Positions 6,761 through 12,324 of a stretch of DNA of 12,324 bases are shown here, piece by piece. Every line of letters starts with the position of its first letter. Position 1 is the first letter of the stretch. Below the pieces are notes generated by a model. The model was not told the DNA's origin and made no database searches. It was given only the letters and a program-made list of their open reading frames with translations. This DNA comes from Planctomycetaceae bacterium (GTDB taxonomy: Bacteria; Planctomycetota; UBA1135; GCA-002686595), in the NCBI GenBank assembly GCA_013360535.1, contig JABWBL010000050.1:1-12324 (forward strand), read 5' to 3'. The position numbers and the translations under genes were made by a program.

Positions 6761-8456
6761 ACTTGCCCGACGGAACGACCGCGACCGCGGTGCCGATCGT
6801 CTCGGGCTTCTTGTCGGCCGTCGCGTACATCTCGAGGAAGCGCTTCGCTTCCTCGGTGCGCGAGCCGCGCAGGCCGTCGACCCACGCGGGCGGGATCGAC
6901 TGGTACATCATCCACACGACGACGATCAGGTCGCCCTGCGCGTCCGCGGGCAGCGCGACCGCGTAGTGCGCGAGGTCGCCGCCGGCCGCGAAGTCCGGGT
7001 CGGCCTCGGTGCCGACGGGCGCGGTCTCGTCGCCGTGCGGGCCGTCCTTGCGCCAGCCCTTGGGCAACAGGCGCGAGTCCTTGTGGCGCGTCTCCATCTG
7101 GGCGAGCGAGGTCGTCGGCTGGCCCTCGCCGTCGTGCGCGATCATCTCGTACACGATCACCTCGTTGGGCGAGCGCACGAGGTCGAGGTGCGGCAGCGCG
7201 AGCTCGTCCTGCTGGTTCACGAGCCGCCCGCTCGTGTCGAAACCACCCGACTGGAACAGCACCTTCTGGCCCTGGCGCACCTCGACCCGCAGCCACGCGC
7301 GCCGCGACGGATAACCGCTGGGCAGCTTGTGGCCGGTCAGGTTCTCGACCTTCACCGTGAACTCGAGCTGCTCCGTCGAGCGCCGGATGTCGAGCACCTC
7401 GAGGTTCGCGGTCTGGTGCGCGAGCAGCGCGCGCGAGGCCGTCGCGACACGCTTGAGGGCCTCGTCGCTCGCGGTGACGCCCAGTTCGTCGCGGTTGGCG
7501 CGCAGCATGTCGGTCATGAAGGCGTTGCCGCCGACCATCGTGTGCGCGCGCACCTGGTCGCGCACGCGGATGTTGAAGTCGACGCCGCCGGGGTTGCGCG
7601 CGATGCGCATCGAGCCCGCGTCCATCATGTGGCACTCGACGCAGGAGCGCGATTCCGCCGTCTTCTGGCCCTCGTCGGAGAACACGCTGTTGCGCCACTC
7701 GAGGTAGGGCGCCTGCTCGAGGAACGGCTGCTTCGCGCCGGCGGCCTGCGTGTAGAGCGTGTGGCACGCGCCGCACAGCGCCGAGGACGAGATGTGTTCA
7801 CCGTGCGTCGGCGTGTAGCCGGTGTGCATGCGCATCGGCGCGGGCGCGGGATCGGAGTAGGGGCCGAAGATCTGCTTGTCGTCCTTGATCTCGATGCGGC
7901 CGGAGAAGCTCTCGGGCGTCCCGAGGTTCGTGGGCTGCGCCTGATGGCAGACGGTGCACGACACGCCCTCGGCGGCGAGCGGCGAGGCGACGATGTCCTC
8001 GATCGCCGGCGTCTCGCGGCCGTCGAGTCGCGCCTGCTGGCTCTCCATCGGCGCGTGGCAGCGCAGGCACAGGCTCTCGATCTGGTGCTTGAGGTGCGGC
8101 TCGGCCTCGATCTCCGTCGCCATCTGCGCGCGCCAGTACGGGTCGCGGAACGAGTTCGCCATCATCGTCGCGCTCCACGTGCCGACGGGCGAGACGTCGT
8201 CGCCGCTGGCGGTCGTCATCGCGCGCGCGCGCGGGCTCGCGGAGTGGCACGTGGCGCAGCGCTCGGCCGGAAGGAACGCGCCCCAGCGCACCTCGTTCCT
8301 CGGGCCTCGGGTCGTCGACTCGGCGAGCGGCGTCTCGGCGGGCGCCGGGGCGGAGCTCGCGCTCGCAGGTGCCGCTTCGGGCGCCGCGGTGACGGCGCAG
8401 GCGACGATCAGGCCAAACGAGAGGATCGGAAGGACGAGGACGGACTTGCGCAGCAT
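6759..8456 (-). CDS. Pentahaem cytochrome c lipoprotein with C-terminal beta-type domain
   Basis: A 565-residue protein. The N-terminus has a lipoprotein signal with lipobox IVAC (Cys20) followed by an Ala/Pro-rich linker, so it should sit on the envelope facing the periplasm or outside. Five CxxCH haem c motifs are present: CATCH (67), CLRCH (130), CTVCH (167), CGACH (228) and CVECH (272). The C-terminal half has no haem motif and carries NLTGHKLPSGYPSRRAWL (372-389), a signature I associate with the distal domain of multihaem cytochromes in several environmental phyla; His376 might act as a distal haem ligand (inference). The spacing resembles electron-transfer or oxidoreductase cytochromes of the c554 type, but substrate and partners are unknown and no reductase or oxidase gene is adjacent. 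I chose the ATG at 8456 because the signal peptide starts there. The frame is open to an ATG at 8603, but that extension is Arg-rich and crosses inverted repeats. Confidence 0.92.
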   Translation of the reverse strand: MLRKSVLVLPILSFGLIVACAVTAAPEAAPASASSAPAPAETPLAESTTRGPRNEVRWGAFLPAERCATCHSASPRARAMTTASGDDVSPVGTWSATMMANSFRDPYWRAQMATEIEAEPHLKHQIESLCLRCHAPMESQQARLDGRETPAIEDIVASPLAAEGVSCTVCHQAQPTNLGTPESFSGRIEIKDDKQIFGPYSDPAPAPMRMHTGYTPTHGEHISSSALCGACHTLYTQAAGAKQPFLEQAPYLEWRNSVFSDEGQKTAESRSCVECHMMDAGSMRIARNPGGVDFNIRVRDQVRAHTMVGGNAFMTDMLRANRDELGVTASDEALKRVATASRALLAHQTANLEVLDIRRSTEQLEFTVKVENLTGHKLPSGYPSRRAWLRVEVRQGQKVLFQSGGFDTSGRLVNQQDELALPHLDLVRSPNEVIVYEMIAHDGEGQPTTSLAQMETRHKDSRLLPKGWRKDGPHGDETAPVGTEADPDFAAGGDLAHYAVALPADAQGDLIVVVWMMYQSIPPAWVDGLRGSRTEEAKRFLEMYATADKKPETIGTAVAVVPSGK

Positions 8457-8475
8457 GCGCGGAGCGTAGTCGAAA

Positions 8476-8544
8476 GGCGCGCGTTCGCGCCATGGGCCAG
8501 AAAGCCTGCGAGCCCGGCTCCGCAGGACGCGGGGTCGGGCTCGC
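8476..8544. repeat. Two inverted repeats upstream of the cytochrome gene
   Basis: A perfect 6-bp stem with a 4-nt loop lies at 8476-8491 (ggcgcg / cgcgcc), 20 nt before the cytochrome start. A perfect 9-bp stem with a 19-nt loop lies at 8508-8516 / 8536-8544 (gcgagcccg / cgggctcgc). They fall where the promoter and leader of the cytochrome gene should be and could be operators or leader structures. No clear -35/-10 pair is visible; TACGCT at about 8463-8468 (minus strand) is a weak -10 candidate. Confidence 0.5.
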
Positions 8545-8583
8545 TGGAGCAAGCTGGGCGCTCGAGAAGTTGACGAACTGTCA

Positions 8584-8609
8584 GGGACCGTGAGGATCTT
8601 CACGGTCCC
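8584..8609 (-). terminator. Perfect 10-bp hairpin between typA and the cytochrome gene
   Basis: gggaccgtga (8584-8593) and tcacggtccc (8600-8609) pair perfectly around a 6-nt loop. It lies about 75 nt downstream of the typA stop on the minus strand. It is probably a terminator or 3' stabiliser for typA, although no strict T-tract follows (the downstream minus-strand bases are tgacagttcgtcaacttctc). It is the strongest compact hairpin in this spacer. Confidence 0.6.
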
Positions 8610-8647
8610 GTCGTCCGGCGCCGCGAGGCGACGGCGCAGCCAGGATC

Positions 8648-8681
8648 CTGAGAGTTCGCATTCTCATTTCCTCTCGAACTC

Positions 8682-8685
<4 letters not shown>
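8648..8685 (-). terminator. Perfect 11-bp hairpin starting at the typA stop codon
   Basis: ctgagagttcg (8648-8658) and cgaactctcag (8675-8685) are exact reverse complements with a 16-nt loop. On the minus strand the stem begins at the typA stop TGA. It may protect the 3' end or be the first of two tandem terminators. A one-mismatch third copy of the arm lies at 8574-8584, so alternative pairing is possible. The loop contains aggaaatg-type sequence that resembles a ribosome-binding site. Confidence 0.55.
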
Positions 8686-10535
<1,850 letters not shown>

Positions 10536-10582
10536 GACGGCTTTCTGGATCCGGCTTCGGGCGGCGGGCGCGGGTAGAGACG

Positions 10583-10639
10583 GAGGGTCCCGGCCGGATT
10601 CGAAGGGCCAAGAGTTTACGGTCGGGTCGCCGGACCCTC
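10583..10639. repeat. Nested inverted repeats in the typA leader
   Basis: gagggtcc (10583-10590) and ggaccctc (10632-10639) are perfect 8-nt reverse complements. The right arm also takes part in a tight local hairpin gggtc-gccg-gaccc (10624-10637). The two structures exclude each other. They lie 48-104 nt upstream of the typA start on the minus strand, where its leader RNA or promoter should be. No obvious promoter hexamers were found. Confidence 0.45.
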
Positions 10640-10646
10640 AACGGGC

Positions 10647-10694
10647 GCGCTCGCCGGGCTCGCTCGAAAGGCCCTTTCCGGGCCCGCCGAGCGC
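10647..10694 (-). terminator. Strong GC-rich hairpin just downstream of the TPR gene
   Basis: Arms at 10647-10662 and 10679-10694 are complementary at 14 of 16 positions, and the intervening bases contain a second palindrome (gaaagg c cctttc, 10666-10678). It starts 3 nt after the stop codon of the TPR gene on the minus strand, the expected position of an intrinsic terminator. There is no long T-tract, as is common in very GC-rich genomes. It separates the TPR gene from typA. Confidence 0.65.
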
Positions 10695-10697
10695 GTT

Positions 10698-11981
10698 TCA
10701 GCCGAGCTTCTGGAAATCCGGCATGCCGCGCAGGAGCTCGAATTCCGAGCTGCGCAGCTCGCTGCGCACGTAGTAGCCCCGCGACTGGGCCGCCAGCAGG
10801 TGCTGCAGCGCCTCCTCGGGATTGCCGAGCGCGGCGTGCACCTGCGCGACCATGAAGGCCGTGAAGCCGTCCTTGGGGCCGACCTGCAGCGCCATCGCGA
10901 CCTCGCCGAGGCACTCGTCGCGCAAGCCCATGCGCGCGAGCAACATCGCGAGGTGCAGGCGCGAGTCCTGGTCGTCGCGCAGCTGCGCGATGCGCTTGCG
11001 CGCGACGGCGATGCCGCGGTCGGCGGTCTCGATCGCCTCCTCGTAGCGGTCGAGCCGCTGCAGGGCGCTGTAGAGGTGGTCGTAGCTCGAGATGTAGTTG
11101 GGGCGGATCGCGATCGCGCGCTGCAGGAGCGGTGAGGCGGCCTTGAAGTTGCCTTCGCGCGTGAGCAGCGCGCCGAGCAGGCGGTGCGAGAGCCACTCCT
11201 CGTGGTTGAGCTGGATCGCGAGGCGGTACTCGCGCTGCGCGTCGACCGAGAGGCCCGTCAGGTGGTAGCCGAACCCCAGCGAGGTGTGCGCCTCGGCGCA
11301 GTTGGGCTCGAGCGCCAGCGCGCGCCGCGCCTGCTCGCGGCTCTCGGCGAGGAACGACTCGTCGCCGTCCCAGTACAGGTACTTGCGCACCAGCGCCTCG
11401 GCGAGGCCCGCGTAGGCCAGCGCACAGCGCGAGTCGAGCTCGAGCGCGCGCCGGAAGAGCGAGACCGACGCGAGCAGGTGCTTGGTCATGCCGCGGTGCA
11501 GCACGTCGTGCCCCTGCAGCGCGTGCTTGCGCGCGCCGTCGGAGTCGCGGCCCCGCGGCTCCTCGATGGCCTTGAGCGGATGCTCGGCGAACTGGCGCCG
11601 CAGCTGGCGCACCGCCGCGCGCACGAGCCCGGCCTGGATCGCGAACTCGTCGGTGTCGGTGTGCTCGATGCGGTCGCGCCAGACCTCGCGCGTCTGCGTC
11701 AGGTCCTGCGACTTGTAGAACTCGAGCACCATGTGGAGGATGCCGCGCGTGCCGGCGATCGAGACCTCGCCGCGCAGCGTGAAGTCCGCGCGCAGGTCGC
11801 TCGGAACGTTCTCGTCGGCGAGCAGCGTCGTGCTCATGCCGGCGCGCGCGATCTCGCTCGCGATGTCCTTGCGCAGGCTGAGGGCGAGGTCGCCCTGCGC
11901 ACGCGACGAGCGCAGCGGCACGAGCACGAGGTCGACCGCCACGATCACCAGCACGACGATCAGCACCGCATGACCCGACAC
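10698..11981 (-). CDS. Membrane-anchored TPR-repeat protein with TolB-like segment
   Basis: A 427-residue protein. Residues 4-23 form a single hydrophobic segment (signal anchor), so the rest is probably periplasmic, though a cytoplasmic orientation is possible. Residues 64-130 ([15 protein letters not shown], then [18 protein letters not shown], then [19 protein letters not shown]) resemble the second half of the TolB-like domain found beside TPRs in CadC- and adenylate-cyclase-type proteins. From about 165 there are tetratricopeptide repeats ([22 protein letters not shown], 176-197; [22 protein letters not shown], 218-239; further units to about 400). No DNA-binding or cyclase domain is seen. 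It probably acts as a protein-interaction scaffold; the partner is unknown. The start is GTG, supported by a good Shine-Dalgarno. A hairpin follows the stop, so it is likely a single-gene unit. Confidence 0.82.
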   Translation of the reverse strand: MSGHAVLIVVLVIVAVDLVLVPLRSSRAQGDLALSLRKDIASEIARAGMSTTLLADENVPSDLRADFTLRGEVSIAGTRGILHMVLEFYKSQDLTQTREVWRDRIEHTDTDEFAIQAGLVRAAVRQLRRQFAEHPLKAIEEPRGRDSDGARKHALQGHDVLHRGMTKHLLASVSLFRRALELDSRCALAYAGLAEALVRKYLYWDGDESFLAESREQARRALALEPNCAEAHTSLGFGYHLTGLSVDAQREYRLAIQLNHEEWLSHRLLGALLTREGNFKAASPLLQRAIAIRPNYISSYDHLYSALQRLDRYEEAIETADRGIAVARKRIAQLRDDQDSRLHLAMLLARMGLRDECLGEVAMALQVGPKDGFTAFMVAQVHAALGNPEEALQHLLAAQSRGYYVRSELRSSEFELLRGMPDFQKLG

Positions 11982-11985
11982 ACCG

Positions 11986-11992
11986 ACCTCCC
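11986..11992 (-). promoter_or_regulatory. Shine-Dalgarno for the GTG start of the TPR gene
   Basis: On the minus strand gggaggt lies 4 nt before the GTG at 11981-11979. It is the best canonical ribosome-binding site in the window and fixes this non-ATG start, which also places the hydrophobic N-terminal segment at residue 4. Confidence 0.75.
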
Positions 11993-12023
11993 GACGCGAC
12001 GGTACCTGGCGCCGAGCCGACTC

Positions 12024-12053
12024 TTGACGCGCCCCCCGTCGCCGTGCGACACT
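12024..12053 (+). promoter_or_regulatory. Possible plus-strand promoter upstream of the peptidase fragment
   Basis: TTGACG (12024-12029) and GACACT (12048-12053) are spaced by 18 nt and could form a sigma70-like promoter firing rightward, divergent from the TPR gene. The -10 match is poor (three of six). If real, it would have served a gene starting after about 12060, where only a peptidase C-terminus is found. Confidence 0.22.
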
Positions 12054-12067
12054 CTACCCAACGACGC

Positions 12068-12324
12068 GGCTGGGCCGACCCGCAGAACCGCAACTCGCTG
12101 ACCAAGAGTGAGCCGCTGGTACCGGGCGAGTTCGTCGACGTCGCGTTCGACCTGCAGCCCGACGACCAGGTGCTCGAGGCGGGCAAGCAGCTGGCGCTGA
12201 TGGTGTTCGCCAGTGACCGTGACTTCACGCTGTGGCCGCCGCCCGGCACCGAACTGACCGTCGACCTCGACGCGACGACGCTGGTGCTGCCGGTGGTCGG
12301 CGGCGAAGCGGCGCTGCGTGCGGC
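12068..12324 (+). pseudogene. C-terminal fragment of an X-Pro dipeptidyl-peptidase / CocE-type hydrolase, running off the right edge
   Basis: Read from 12068, the frame gives GWADPQNRNSLTKSEPLVP, then LQPDDQVLEAGKQLALMVFA, SDRDFTLWPPPGTELTVDL and LPVVGG. This matches the C-terminal jelly-roll-like domain of X-Pro dipeptidyl-peptidase (S15/CocE) proteins, normally several hundred residues into the chain. The alpha/beta-hydrolase body that should precede it is missing; the DNA immediately upstream is the 5' region of the TPR gene on the other strand. The frame is open upstream but its translation there does not resemble the family. The only nearby in-frame start is a GTG at 12044 without a ribosome-binding site. 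Leu codons are skewed to CTG (10 CTG, 2 CTC by my count), and AGT, CGT and GTA occur, unlike the more mixed CTC/CTG neighbours. It is either a truncated gene remnant or a chimeric join at the contig end. The true C-terminus lies just past the window. Confidence 0.72.

Noticed and set aside
8457..8603. N-terminal extension of the cytochrome gene to an ATG at 8603
   Set aside because: The added 49 residues are Arg/Ser/Pro-rich and would bury the lipoprotein signal; the region is made of inverted repeats.

Overview
The window is very GC-rich (mostly G/C at third codon positions) and densely coded, and reads as a bacterial chromosome fragment. Two lipoprotein-type members of the sulfatase/alkaline phosphatase superfamily, a GT-C glycosyltransferase, a lipoprotein multihaem cytochrome c and an Aer-like PAS protein next to a soluble chemotaxis receptor together suggest a Planctomycetota-like organism. 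Acidobacteriota or Myxococcota cannot be excluded from sequence alone.

Layout. (i) 1-1772, minus strand: a two-gene sensory unit, a small Aer-type PAS protein followed 8 nt later by a soluble methyl-accepting chemotaxis protein that runs off the left edge just short of its expected C-terminus. (ii) 1773-2197: a divergent intergenic region with several inverted repeats, including one with 24-nt arms. (iii) 2198-6725, plus strand: a compact three-gene operon of sulfatase-superfamily lipoprotein, GT39/ArnT-like membrane glycosyltransferase and a second sulfatase-superfamily lipoprotein. Both hydrolase-like proteins have Thr where a true sulfatase has the Cys/Ser that becomes formylglycine. (iv) 6759-8456, minus strand: a pentahaem cytochrome c lipoprotein, convergent with the operon. 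(v) 8457-8681: a 225-bp spacer full of inverted repeats. (vi) 8682-10535, minus strand: the translational GTPase typA/bipA. (vii) 10536-10697: a spacer with a strong terminator-like hairpin. (viii) 10698-11981, minus strand: a membrane-anchored TPR protein with a GTG start and a clear Shine-Dalgarno. (ix) about 12068-12324, plus strand: a C-terminal piece of an X-Pro dipeptidyl-peptidase (CocE/PepX-type) family protein whose N-terminal body is absent, either a gene remnant or a chimeric join in the assembly.

Working together. The plus-strand operon is the most coherent and least explained unit. A polyprenyl-phosphate-sugar-dependent glycosyltransferase between two envelope-anchored, Thr-nucleophile phosphatase/transferase-like lipoproteins suggests envelope glycan or lipid modification rather than sulfate-ester scavenging (inference). 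The PAS/MCP pair probably acts as a split Aer: a redox or energy sensor plus a cytoplasmic signalling hairpin. The other genes (cytochrome, typA, TPR protein) show no obvious functional link to the operon.
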